From NCBI GenBank assembly GCA_024364735.1, contig JAGFNQ010008719.1, positions 1 to 64,000 on the forward strand: a stretch of 64,000 bases of DNA, read 5' to 3'. Source of the stretch: Boesenbergia rotunda (lineage: Eukaryota > Streptophyta > Magnoliopsida > Zingiberales > Zingiberaceae). Position numbers and translations under genes: made by a program. This document shows, one piece after another, positions 1-11,185 of the stretch (position 1 is the stretch's first letter; every line of letters begins with the position of its first letter). The notes beneath the pieces were generated by a model. That model had not been told where the DNA came from, did no database searches, and saw only the letters and a list, made by a program, of their open reading frames with translations.

Positions 1-769
1 AGTTCATAACCCTTTAAAGGGTTCTGATCTCAGCCATTAGATCTGAAAAGTTATAACTCTTCAGATGACTTTTAATCTGGTTCGTTAGATCTGAAGAGAT
101 TTTAACTCAATCTTACTTCATTTAATTTGACGCTCCAGATCAGTCCCCTCGCTAATGGTCTGATCGTGACCCTGCAGTATCAACGATCCAGATCGCGCCC
201 CATGCGATCTTGTTGTCATCTTCGATCCAACGATCGTCATCTGTCTGCCCAGTCAATAGCCCAGTCAGCGCTCTCCCTGCACAGTCATGTGTCACGCAGG
301 CACGCCACGTCATCCGTGACCATGCCACGTCACTGCTACGTGGAGCATAAATGAAGCTCCTCAATGCTCCTCGCGACGACGCGTAAGTGCGAAGTGCAAA
401 GTGCGCCAACAAAGCGCCCATTGCGCGCGTGCGCGCGTGGCGGGTGGCGGGCTCGCAGGTGCGAGCACCTGCTCGCCCAAGGGTAGAGAGCACCTGTGCT
501 TTTTGTATTGACTGCAAAAGCACAGCAACACATATAAGGAAACATTGGCTTTCGCCAATTAGCGATGTGAGACTAATCCCCATCTTTCTCCTTAACGCTA
601 TTTTGAGCACGACTTTAAACACTTAATTTCTCATTCACCCGTAATTGGTTTTGAGCAAATTAATAGTCTAGATTTATCTACGCGAAACGTAGATTTCGAT
701 TTTGAAGTCAAATATGACTTTCATCGATCGATGGTACTTTGATTTCGCCTCGCAAAATCATATCCAACA
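1..769 (-). repeat. 3' LTR of the copia element (partial)
   Basis: Nearly colinear with 5660-6474. The inner end reads TGTTGG on the minus strand (…CCAACA at 764-769), directly after the polypurine tract. The part matching 5366-5659, including the promoter, lies left of the window. Open frames here are LTR sequence, not genes. Confidence 0.9.
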
Positions 770-780
770 ATCCCCCACAT
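770..780 (-). other. Polypurine tract of the copia element
   Basis: On the minus strand ATGTGGGGGAT abuts the TGTTGG start of the 3' LTR. This is the expected place and composition for the plus-strand DNA primer. Confidence 0.8.
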
Positions 781-1319
781 GAATGGAAATTAATGTATGC
801 ATGTTGACACTTTACAAGAGTCCAATCGATAAGTCAAAGCTTCGGGAGAGGTAGCTTGTAGCTTTGAACCTTCCGTAGTGGAATGCTATCGAGTATACTA
901 GGCTGTGCAGTGAACGTGATGTCTTGAACTGCTCAGCTGTTGGTGTATACTAAGACAATAACACCCACACAGAGACTTATCTCCCCTACTTTTGGTTCTC
1001 ATGGTTGGTTCCGTTTCGGCCATGGACACCTTCTTGGATTCATGAGTGTTTCATTGAAGCGGCCTGTCTTCACACTCACATAGGTGACACTTCTATCTAG
1101 AGTATCCTACCATACTCTACCTTATAAAGGTATAGAAGTCATTAAAAGCATATGCTTAACCTCACTACATGTGATAGGACAGCACCAATTCATCCTAGGT
1201 TTGGGATAGAGATAACACATCTCTTGTGCTGTTACACAACTTCTGTAACTTCGTTGTCCCATTGAACCAAGATCTTGGGATCTCCAGTCAACAAGGTTGG
1301 GTTACCGCTACAGCCGTTT
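781..1319 (-). other. Untranslated 3' internal region of the copia element
   Basis: About 540 bp between the end of RNase H and the polypurine tract. I see no reading frame or structured repeat in it. Confidence 0.6.
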
Positions 1320-3577
1320 TTAGTTGTAGATTTTTAATCCCATTCCTCTTGATGAGCAGTATACTTGATCTCGATTTAGCCCCTTCGTAAGGGGATCTGC
1401 CAAATTATCTTTAGATTTGACATAATCGATTGCAATCACTCCATTCGAGATCAACTGCCTAATGGTATTATGTCGACGGCGTATATGTCGTGACTTACCA
1501 TTGTACATGCTACTCTGTGCCCTTCCAATCGCCGATTGACTATCATAGTGGATAAGTACGGCGGGCATAGGTTTCATCCAGCTCGGAATATCTTCCAAGA
1601 AGTTTCGCAGCCATTCAGCTTCTTCAGCTGCTTTGTCAAGTGCTATAAACTCGGATTCCATAGTAGACCGAGCAATGCACGTCTGCTTAGTGGATTTCCA
1701 AGACACCGCTCCCCCACCGATCGTGAATACATATCCACTAGTGGATTTGGAGTCTTTTGTATCCGATATCCAATTAGCATCACAATATTCCTCTAAGACA
1801 GCGGGATACTTTCCATAATGTAATCCGTAGTTCATAGTATATTTCAAATATCTAAGAACTCGCATTAATGCTTTCCAATGAGTGTCATTTGGATTACTCG
1901 TGAAACGACTCAATTTGTTGACCACACAGGCAATATCCGGGCGAGTGCAGTTTGTGAGATACATCAAACTGCCTATTATCCGAGAATATTCCAATTGTGA
2001 TATGGGCTCACCATGGTTTTTTGCTAAGTGTTGACTTAGATCCATCGGCGTTTTGACAGTAGAGAGGTCGTATGCATTGAACCTTTTCAATATTGACTCT
2101 ACATAATGGGATTGTTTTAAAACTATCCCATCGGATGTCTTGAGAATTTTAATCCCCAATATGACATCTGCTAGACCCATATCTTTCATGTCGAAATTCC
2201 TGGTCAACATTTTCTTAGTATTCATGATTATATCATGATTACTTCCCATTATAAGCATATCGTCTACGTATAGACAGACGATTACATAGCTTTCAGGTGT
2301 GCTTTTGACATAAATGCATTTGTCACATTCATTTATTTTGAATTCGTTTGACAGCATTATTTTGTCAAATTTTTCGTGCCACTGTTTGGGCGCTTGTTTA
2401 AGTCCGTACAACGACTTAACAAGTCGACACACCTTGTCCTCTTTTCCCGGAGCTACGAACCCCTCGGGTTGCTCCATGTAGATTTCTTCTTCCAATTCAC
2501 CATTTAAGAATGCAGTCTTAACATCCATTTGGTGTATTTCAAGGTCATACAATGCTGCTATAGCTATTAGCACTCGTATGGACGTAATCCTTGTCACCAG
2601 TGAGTAGGTATCGAAGTAATCTAAGCCTTCCTTTTGCTTGTACCCTTTGGCTACAAGTCTGGCCTTATACTTGTCAACCGATCCATCAGCTTTATACTTG
2701 CGTTTTAGTATCCACTTACAACCTAATGGTTTAGTACCAGAAGGAAGGTCTACTATTTCCCAAGTATGGTTATTCATGATGGACTCGATTTCACTATTGA
2801 CTGCTTCTTTCCATAATGGGGCATCGGGACCAGAGAGAGCTTCACTTAATGTTCTTGGCTCCATTTCCGACATAAAAGTCATGAAATCCGGCCCGAACGA
2901 TTTCTCAACACTAGCCCGTTTGCTCCGTCGTGGCTCTTCGATTTGATCGTCAATAGTCCTTTTATGACAATTAAGTTCTGGAATGTTATCTTCGTTTGGA
3001 CTTTCGTTGTCATCACTTTGAACGTTTCCCTTTTTATTTGGGAACACGTCTTCAAAGAATATTGCATTCCAAGATTCAATGGTTGTACCCATATGAATAT
3101 CAGGAATGTCTGACTTATGAACTATGAAGCGATATGCACTACTGTTTTGGGCATATCCGACAAATATCGCATCGAACGTTTTAGGTCCGATCTTTACTTG
3201 CTTTGGCTTAGGTACTTCGACCTTTGCTAAGCACCCCCACACTTTCAAGTATTTGTATGACGGCTCGCGGCCTTTCCATAGTTCATATGGCGTTTTGTCA
3301 TTTTTCTTGTGAGGGATTTTATTGAGAATGTGGTTTGCTGATAATATAGCTTCCCCCCACAAGTTCTGGGGTAAGCCTGAATTTATTAGCAAAGCATTCA
3401 TCATTTCTTTCAGTGTCCGATTTTTACGTTCGGCAACGCCATTCGATTGGGGTGAGTAGGGCACCGTTGTCTGATGAATAATGCCAAATTCTGAGCAGAA
3501 TTCATCAAACGGTGCACCATATTCTCCACCTCTATCGCTACGAATTGTTTTAATTCGTTTATTAAGTTGATTCTCAA
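1320..3577 (-). pseudogene. copia pol, C-terminal part: integrase end, reverse transcriptase, RNase H
   Basis: Long open frame on the minus strand; an ATG occurs at 3464 but the frame is open up to the break near 3580. It begins with the integrase C-terminal signature (SPQSNGVAERKNRTL). The RT domain follows, with the KARLVAKGY motif, QMDVKTAFLNG and the catalytic YVDD (YVDDMLIMG). RNase H follows, with YCDANW at its start and the STMESEFIAL motif, ending near QVYCSSRGMGLKIYN. RT and RNase H copy the element RNA into DNA. The frame has no internal stop, but it is out of phase with the gag-integrase frame because of a 1-nt loss near 3579-3581. This looks like a random mutation, not a programmed shift, because it falls inside integrase. 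Confidence 0.88.
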
Positions 3578-3578
3578 C

Positions 3579-5209
3579 TTCAGTTTATAGGTTCTAAAAG
3601 CTTCTAAGGCTTCGTCTTTACTTCTTAAAAGAAAGACATAACAGAACCTCGTGCAGTCATCGATAAAAGTAACGAAGTACTTTTTACCTCCTCTAGTTTG
3701 CAGGAATTTTAAATCACATAGATCACTATGTATTAATTCTAGAGGCGTCGTTGACCTTTCCACCGAGTGAAAGGGTAGTCTCATCATTTTCGCTTCCACG
3801 CACACTTTACATTTGTGCATTTCGTCAATATCGATGTTCGGTAATAAATTTAGCTTGACGAGATGTTTTAGTGTATTATTGTTAACATGTCCGAGTCGAT
3901 CATGCCATAAATAAAAACACTCAACAACATAGCTAGAAGCTTTTATTTTATTACCATTAAATTCACGGTGTACAGTCATTACAACCATCTTGAACAGATT
4001 TTGTTCCAAGTATCCCTTACCTATGAAGATACCGTTCTTCGTAAGTACAAAGTTGTTGGACTGGAACACCAATTTGAAGCCGGCTTTAACAAGTGCCGCT
4101 CCAGAAACTAAGTTCTTCCTGATGTCGGGAACATGGAGCACATCAATGAGAGTTAGCTCCTTTCCGGACGTCATTTTCAGAACTACTTTCCCGAGTCCAA
4201 CAATCGGGGATGAAGCGGAATTGCCCATAAAGAGCGTTCTTCTGCTTATCGGGGTATACGTGGAGAACAGCGCCTTATCTGAACAGATATGGCGTGTTGC
4301 TCCAGTATCGATCCACCACTGCCTCGGGTTGTCCACCACCGTATTGGCTTCAAACACGACCGCAGCGAGGTCCAGGTCCATTTCGTTGGAAGTTGCGACC
4401 TGGTTTGCAACATCCTTCCGGCCTTTGGTTGGCTTCTTTGGACGTCTGCAGTCTTTGGACATGTGTCCTGACTTTCCGCAGTTGTAGCAGGACCCCTTGA
4501 ATTTGCCTTGAGCCTTCTTGATTGGTTGTTTCGGCTTCTTGGCTCTCGGTTCCGCCAGGTTGGACATCTCGTCAACTGTCCGCTTTGTTCCTTTAGAGTC
4601 GGAAAATTTTTGGTTATCCTCCTCTATGCGCAGCTTTAGGATCAGGTCTTCAAGTGCCATCTCCTTTTGCTTGTGCTTCAGGTAATTTTTGAAATCCTTC
4701 CATGACGGAGGGAGTTTCTCGATTACCGCGGCCACCTTGAATGATTCGTTTAGTGGCATGCCTTCGGCGTCCAGATCATACATTATTATTTGCATGTCTT
4801 GGACTTGAGACATTATGCTTCTGGAATCCACCATCTTGAAATCCAAAAATCGGCCGACGATGAATTTCTTCAGTCCGGCGTTTTCGGTTTTGTATTTCTT
4901 CTCCAGAGATTCCCACAGGGATTTGGCTGTCTCAATTACGCTAAATACGCTGTACAACGCATTGTCCAGTGCATTGAGAACGTAGTTGCAGCACAGAAAA
5001 TCCCCATGTGACCACGCTTCGCGAGCAGCCTGACTCTCGGAATTATTTTCCGCAGCGGCTGGCGGGTCATCACGCAAAAATCGTACAAGGTTTAGCGTGG
5101 TTAAGTAGAACAGCATCTTCTGCTGTCATCTCTTGAAATCGGCTCCGGCGAATTTCTCCGATTTCTCGGCATGCGGGATGGAGGTCGGTATGTCGTTGAT
5201 CACGACCAT
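3579..5209 (-). pseudogene. copia gag, protease and integrase (nonsense codon and frameshift)
   Basis: The in-frame ATG at 5207-5209 is followed after 27 codons by a TGA at 5126-5128; the open part resumes with MLFYLTTLNLVRF. Visible domains are a gag capsid-like region, a CCHC zinc knuckle (CYNCGKSGHMSKDC), the aspartic protease active site (WWIDTGATRHIC), the integrase HHCC zinc domain (WHDRLGHVN … CKVCVEAK) and the start of the DDE core (LIHSDLCDL, then FIDDCTR). Gag packages the RNA, protease cleaves the polyprotein and integrase inserts the cDNA. The tail of the frame past about 3580 is out of phase. With the TGA and the shift no full polyprotein can be made. Confidence 0.87.
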
Positions 5210-5219
5210 TTCAGTTTGC

Positions 5220-5396
5220 CAATATCGTTTTACGATTGTTGGCGGTCCTGTGACCTTTTTGTAATCTCCGCGGTATTTGACTTAGTCGATTTTACTCGAC
5301 CGTCGGAACTTCCGGGAGGTTGCTGCCGGGAGGTAGCAAACTGAATTTGTTTACGTCGAGGCTAGTGTTGGACACTATCTCCGTAAAACGATATTG
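5220..5396. repeat. 15-nt perfect inverted repeat across the copia leader
   Basis: CAATATCGTTTTACG at 5220-5234 and its exact reverse complement at 5382-5396, about 147 nt apart. One arm lies in the LTR (U5 side) and the other just upstream of gag, so the element RNA could form a long-range stem here. Confidence 0.7.
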
Positions 5397-6474
5397 CTCC
5401 GCTACGGTGCTCACGGATAGCAGTAATTCGTTCCCATGATACAACGACGTCGTCTCGGAATAGTAGCACTTCAAATTCCGAGACCGGCGAACCTTTCCGT
5501 AGGATTTTCGGACTCTCGATGCAGAAGATGAGCTCTCTAATGCTTAGATGCTTGAATGCTTCGAATGATTGAATGAATGAATATTTTCAAAGGAGCGATC
5601 CTTTATATAGTAGGTGAAGAGGCAAGTGACCCTTGGCGAGGACTGATCCGAACCATCAGTTCATAACCCTTTAAAGGGTTCTGATCTCAACCATTAGATC
5701 TGAAGAGTTATAACTCTTCAGATGGCTTTTAATCTGGTTCGTTAGATAGAGATTTTAACTCAATCTAATCTCGTCTGCTGGATTCGAAGAGTTATAACTC
5801 TTCATCCCATCTTTGATCTGAGCCGTCAGATTACTCCATTTAATCCGACGCTCCAGATCAGTCCCCTCACTAATGGTCTGATCGTGACCCTGCAGTATCA
5901 ACGATCCAGATCGCGCCCCATGCGATCTTGTTGCCATCTTCGATCCAACGATCGTCATCTGTCTGCCCAGTCAATAGCCCAGTCAGCGCTCTCCCTGCAC
6001 AGTCATGTGTCACGCAGGCACGCCACGTCACTGCTACGTGGAGCATAAATGAAGCTCCTCAATGCTCCTCGCGACGACGCATAAGTGCGAAGTGCAAAGT
6101 GCGCCAAAAAAGCACCCATTGCGCACGTGCGCGCGTGGCGGGTGGCGGGTGGCGGGCTCGCAGGTGCGAGCACCTGCTCGCCCAAGGGTAGAGAGCACCT
6201 GTGCTTTTTGTATTGACTGCAAAAGCACAGCAACACATATAAGGAAACATTGGCTTTCGCCAATTAGCGATGTGGGACTAATCCCCATCTTTCTCCTTAA
6301 CGCTATTTTGAGCACGACTTTAAACACTTAATTTCTCATTCACCCGTAATTGGTTTTGAGCAAATTAATAGTCTAGATTTATCTACGCGAAACGTAGATT
6401 TCGATTTTGAAGTCAAATATGACTTTTATCGATCGATGGTACTTTGATTTCGCCTCACAAAATCATATCCAACA
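5366..6474 (-). repeat. 5' LTR of the copia element
   Basis: The right end is fixed by comparison with the left LTR (…CCAACA). The left end is placed at 5366 because TGTTGG there mirrors CCAACA at 6469-6474; the matching part of the other LTR is outside the window, so this end is less certain. No standard initiator-Met primer-binding site follows it. The LTR contains a TATA box at 5602-5609 on the minus strand. Confidence 0.7.
5602..5609 (-). promoter_or_regulatory. TATA box of the copia 5' LTR
   Basis: TATATAAA on the minus strand, within CTATATAAAG. It lies about 390 nt upstream of the gag ATG, so transcription would start near 5575. Confidence 0.6.
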
Positions 6475-7741
6475 CTTCCTCGATTCGACACAGCCCCTCT
6501 CTCGCCGATCGTCACCCTCGTCACCGGCAGGGTCTGTAGTGACCCCGGCCCTTCTAGCTCCATCAGACGGTTCTCTAGGCCGGGCCCTACGGATCTTCCC
6601 ACCCTTGGCAGTGGGTTTTTGTCTTTTCCAAATTCGAACCCTAGACCTCCTGGACAATTACTAAAGTTCCTTGAATCTGGTAGTCAACTGAGTCGCACTC
6701 CTGGCTAGGCACAACAAGGTGCAGCTACACCACCAGGCCGCAGTCGCGGCCTCCCTAGCCACCATTACCGGGCTCAGTAGACCCGTTTTCGCCATCCTCT
6801 GGTTCGCTCGAGGCCATCCGGCGATACAGTAGTCGCCGCCGCCGCGAGAGGCGATGTCGTTGACTCGGTGATCGCCATCGATACCCTCTTCACAAGCGAA
6901 GCCTCCTCCCCCTTCGTCGCGTATGCGGTCGACGCTTCTACGTCCACACCAATCTCATCAACCACTTCCACCAGAGCCGACAAGCCCCTTATCGCCACTG
7001 TCTCGGTGGCCAAGTGCGAGGCAGGAGAAGGCGCCGAAGTTCCCTTGGTGGACTGTGAGGTCAACTTCCATGCATGACCTGTGCATTTCGTCGCCATTAT
7101 TCCGGTAAGATTTTTAGATGTTTCGGCTTGAAATTGTTTTGCTCAAAATAGATTAATTTGATACATTGATTTAATTAGATGATTAGGTTAATAGACTAAT
7201 TTATGAAATGATATTTTGGTTAGGTTTTAGAATTTGAAACTAGATCTAATTAAATCAGATGGGTTGGATAAATCAGTTAATTGATGATTAATTTGGTTGG
7301 GTTAAATTAGTGGATTAATTTTCTAGATTAACTAAGAAGTGATGGTTGGATTAATTAGGGTTAATAATAGGATTAACCCTAATTTAAGCAGTGGTTTAGA
7401 TTTAGTTGAAGTCACTTATGATTAGGATTAAATAAGGGATTAACCTAATCTAAGGAAAGGATGAATTAAGAAGTAAATTAATTAATTAATAGGATAATAT
7501 ATTGATAGCAGATATTTAGTTTTGCTTCGTATCTTGTATTGATAGGATCCGAGTTGGAGGCGATCTCCTGGACTTGAAGACGGTTAGTACGACAATTACG
7601 AGGTAGGCATTTCTCCTTTGATTCTATAGATTCGTTTACCTTAAATGCAAGATTATTTTATTATCTGAGTAGGTTGCATGACCTTAAATATATTTGTCTT
7701 ATTTTTCCTGCTTGATACTTATTCTTGTTTGACCCTTGAGT
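6475..7741 (+). repeat. Segment of an outer host LTR, part 1
   Basis: Between the copia and CACTA elements. It begins with a GC-rich stretch (to about 7110) with short open frames on both strands but no recognisable protein, and continues as AT-rich DNA. With 15944-16312 and 39291-40253 it appears to form one LTR split by later insertions; the last segment ends in a typical TGACA. The layout (GC-rich leader, then GGTAAGATTT, then AT-rich) resembles the 3.1 kb LTR at 32239-35337 read in reverse. No left boundary was found. Confidence 0.4.
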
Positions 7742-8040
7742 CACTACAAAAAAATCTGACCTTTACCGACGAAATTTGCTGACGGAATTCTGTTGGTATT
7801 GAACCTTACCGACGGAACTACGACGGAAAAAAATGTCGGAATATTAATTGTCGGGAAAATATTTCTGACGGAAATATTAGTCCTCGGTATTTTTATTTAC
7901 TGACGGAATAATCCGTCGGTCAGTGTTTCCGTCAGTGAATACCGACGGAAACACTATTTTTGTCGGTGTATATCATAATGTTTGGTGGCGTGGCAGCGAT
8001 ACATTACCGACGAAATACATTTTCCGTAGGTATTCCGTCG
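7742..8040. repeat. Left CACTA terminus with subterminal repeats
   Basis: After the CACTACAA end the motif CCGACGGAA or its complement recurs about every 15-35 bp in both orientations. In En/Spm such subterminal motifs bind the TnpA protein. Confidence 0.8.
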
Positions 8041-8691
8041 AAAATTCAAAAAAAAAAAATCTTTAATCTTGTCTAATCAGGGTTTTAAAATTCGCTAGGC
8101 ACTAGTCGGGCGCCAGGCTAGCGCCTAACGCCTAGACCACCTAGGTGGGGATTAGGCGCCGCTAGACGGACTCTACGGTATTAACATAAATTACATAATA
8201 AATCACATTCTATAACTCTAACACAATAATATTAAATTTAAAATGAATTCAAAATTACACGACTAATAAAATATCATAAATTTATTTTATATTTTAACTC
8301 TCCAAAATGTCGGCTTCTTTAGTCGCTCTAATTTCTCCAGCTCTGGTTATGCAGTACGTGAAAATGAAGTTTGGTGTTAGCCGTTAGGGCAAGCTAACAA
8401 ATTGGTTTTCTTGTTGGACCAATGTTTAGGGCTTATAAAACTTAAGTCCAACACAAAAAAAGTTACAATTCAATTTTATTAATTGGGCTTTAAATTTAAA
8501 AATCCAAACTTACAAAAATCATGAAAATTCTGTACAAAAATCATGAATAAAGATAATAATTGAACGTGTATCGCCTGTGATTGAGAATCGATAAATGCCC
8601 TATCTTTCTTCTTATGGGTCTTCAGAAAGATCTCCATACAAGTGGGCATGCGAGCAAGATCTCATTCCTGTATACACAAATTTATTAGAAC
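8041..8691. other. Non-coding CACTA interior with a palindromic GC-rich patch
   Basis: A poly-A run is followed at about 8088-8175 by a self-complementary stretch rich in GGCGCC, GCTAGGC and CCTAGG. The rest is AT-rich with no gene. Confidence 0.5.
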
Positions 8692-8982
8692 TTAATTATA
8701 TGAGTTTGGTAATTGATAAATAAAAAATTTATTTGCATAACTTTGAATTGAACTCATCAAATCCATGGTATGCTCAATAATAGATTTAGATCTAGAAGAA
8801 TGTCGGGTTGTTCCGGTGCTCGGGCCACCTGGCTCTATATATCTATTGGCTCGAGGTTTTTCAGCATTGTCCTTCCATCTTTGTTCAGACCAGCCGGCCG
8901 TCAATACACCCCAAGTCTCAGCATCCACATACGGCAGTCGCGCTGCCTTCTTTCTTAAATAATACATGCGGACCCGGTACAA
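8692..8982 (-). pseudogene. TnpA-like (Transposase_24/Ptta type) exon of the CACTA element
   Basis: A 96-codon frame containing RLPYVDAETWGVL followed by a WSEQRW … GGPSTGTTRHSSRSK segment. This resembles the plant CACTA TnpA-type protein that binds subterminal repeats. A further exon seems to lie at about 9000-9228 (minus strand reading MRHIDEETETFYYNESV) and continues beyond the solo LTR at about 10859-11045, so the LTR split the gene. No complete frame remains. Confidence 0.65.
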
Positions 8983-9228
8983 CTTGACACAATAAATATT
9001 CTAAGTATTAAGAAATTCTGCCTCGTGTCTGTCCTCCCATATATATTTTTTCTACATTGAAAAATATTAAAATTAGTTTATTAAATTTTAGAATAGTAAA
9101 TATATTAAATATACTTACGACAGATTCATTATAATAAAATGTCTCCGTCTCCTCATCTATATGTCTCATGTAAGGCCAGCAGCGCATACTCTTTCTTTAA
9201 AATTTCCAGTAATATAAGAGGGCACTCG

Positions 9229-10853
9229 TGTTAGGTTCTGAGCACAACGGAATATTTATAATAAAGCAAAAATCTGCTCTTAAATCATGGATCTTTTCGT
9301 GGTACATATAGTTTTAAATAAAATGATGCGAAAACAAGCATAAACTGAAAACATACCTTGTAATCCTTTGCTTATTTGTGAATAATATCACGAATAGATG
9401 AGAGCCCCACGTGTGACTCCTCTAGCAGTATCCACGCGCACAAGATCATGAACTAGATGATTCGTTAGGTGCTAGCCACTTGGATCGACAGAATTCTTTC
9501 GGATGCACTACGGATCTGGAGATGCGTCTCCAACTAGAGAAGAAGTAGGCTGCCGAAGGCTTCCCGGGAGAGATGAAGAGAGCTTGCACAAGAGAGACCA
9601 CAGAGAAGACCTTAAAGCCGCCTGGTCTTCTTCCAAGGATGGCTATATATAGCCTCCAAGGAAGATGAAGAGACGTAACTCTTCATCTTCTCTATTAATT
9701 TTAATGAATGCAACTCTTTAAATTCTCCATTAATATTCATTAATAGAGACTTTTCATCTTCTCCATTATTGCCATAATAATTATGATTCTTCAAATTCTC
9801 CAAAGAGAATAAGAGATAAATTCTACTCTCTCTTCTCTATATCAAATAAATCCATATTTGATCTTGATCCGTTCTAGCTTCCGATATTTCAGAAATAATT
9901 AATAATCCAATTAATTCTTATTCAGAAATAATAAATTGATTAATTTTAGTGTCCACTAAAATAATCAACTACAGATACTGTTCGCGTCTATGTGCTATGC
10001 GTGCGACCCTCTAGGTTCTATACACGAAGGCAGTGTAAATCCATACACAGACTAAGGTAACCGTCTAGCAATAGTTTTTAGCCACCCAACATGATAGAAT
10101 ATTAGTATAAACTAAAACCTCCATGAACCGATTACTGTGTAATTCAATCTCTTCATCTTTATCCTACAACCCAATTAATTCGGTGCAGTATGCATTATCA
10201 CCAATTAATTGCTTTACTTGATTTCCAAGATATAATAGACTCATCTTGAATGATAATCATTCCTCCCATGGCCATGGATTTCGAGTCACTAATATCTCTA
10301 TCAAGCGGTCAGGATGTTAACTCCCAAATCTAAGAGAGCGATGAATCCTCTATTGACTCAACACTATTTTCTCTACATTTTGTCATACACCCAATTACCG
10401 TATTAATCACAATCCGATTAAAGATTACTTTTAATGGCATCAAAGTACATAACTCCACGCATAGAATATATGAATGTCTCAAGTCAAAAGATCAGTTACA
10501 CTCGTTCATTAAGACGAACTACCAATGATGCTTAATATATGGTGTTCTCTTAAGCGAGTCGTGTCCAGTGTACCTCTAAATTCAAGGCACCCCAAGTACA
10601 ACTTGGATATCCATCCATCCGTTCTATCTTGACCTAGTCATACTTAGCGTTGATCTAGATATCTATGTCCCCTCTAGATATCTATCCGATCAAGGACGTT
10701 TTTCATAATAATATAACCTTTAATCTGTGGGACTTTATCATTAATCATATACGTACAGAAAAGTAAATGATTAACGCCAAATACTTGCCTTTATTAAAAT
10801 AATTATCCATAAATATATAAAAGTGTCTTGGCACATAAGTGCACACACTAACA
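9229..10853 (-). mobile_element. Solo LTR nested in the CACTA element
   Basis: The ends are TGTTAG (9229) and CTAACA (10853), a perfect 6-bp inverted terminus. Flanks are ACTCG (9224-9228) and ACTCA (10854-10858), a 5-bp target duplication with one mismatch. About 1.6 kb, no coding, no second LTR. A symmetrical TATA-like stretch (GGCTATATATAGCC) lies at 9641-9654. The minus-strand start TGTTAGTG also begins the LTR at 28039-30311 read on its minus strand. Confidence 0.78.
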
Positions 10854-11185
10854 ACTCAGTGGCCATCCGGAGTAAATATGCATAAAAATTGTGTTAAAAT
10901 TTCAAAATATATTATAAAAAAAGTCAGATATGAACATAAATTACTACTAATAAAAAATACTTACGATTCTCCAATAATTTTCAGAATTTTATAGCCACGG
11001 AGTGCTACTAGCTGCTGACCTGGTTGCTGCTCTTGCTGCTGGTGTGCCATAATAGTATCTACAAAAAAAATTACAATACATCATAATAAAGTTTGGAGAC
11101 ATGATCATATAAATAAGAAATAAAATGAATGCATAACTTACATGATAAACAAAAAACATGATATCCTATCATTATTAAGATCACA

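Larger units (their letters stand above)
1..6474 (-). mobile_element. Ty1/copia LTR retrotransposon, left end outside window
   Basis: The element reads right to left: 5' LTR at 5366-6474, leader, gag-protease-integrase-RT-RNase H at 1320-5209, polypurine tract at 770-780, and 3' LTR at 1-769, cut by the window edge. The order integrase before reverse transcriptase defines Ty1/copia. The right flank is CTTCC (6475-6479); the left target copy lies outside. The two LTRs differ by indels (about 73 bp missing in the left copy near 110-130, about 20 bp missing in the right copy near 6030) and scattered substitutions. The polyprotein has a stop in gag and a frameshift in integrase, so this copy is not autonomous. 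Confidence 0.9.

Noticed and set aside
3579..3581. Programmed ribosomal frameshift in the copia element
   Set aside because: It lies inside the integrase domain and not at a gag-pol border; a random deletion is simpler.
6407..7097. Short frames in the GC-rich stretch right of the copia element
   Set aside because: Open on both strands through composition; no recognisable motif, and the stretch looks like an LTR leader.
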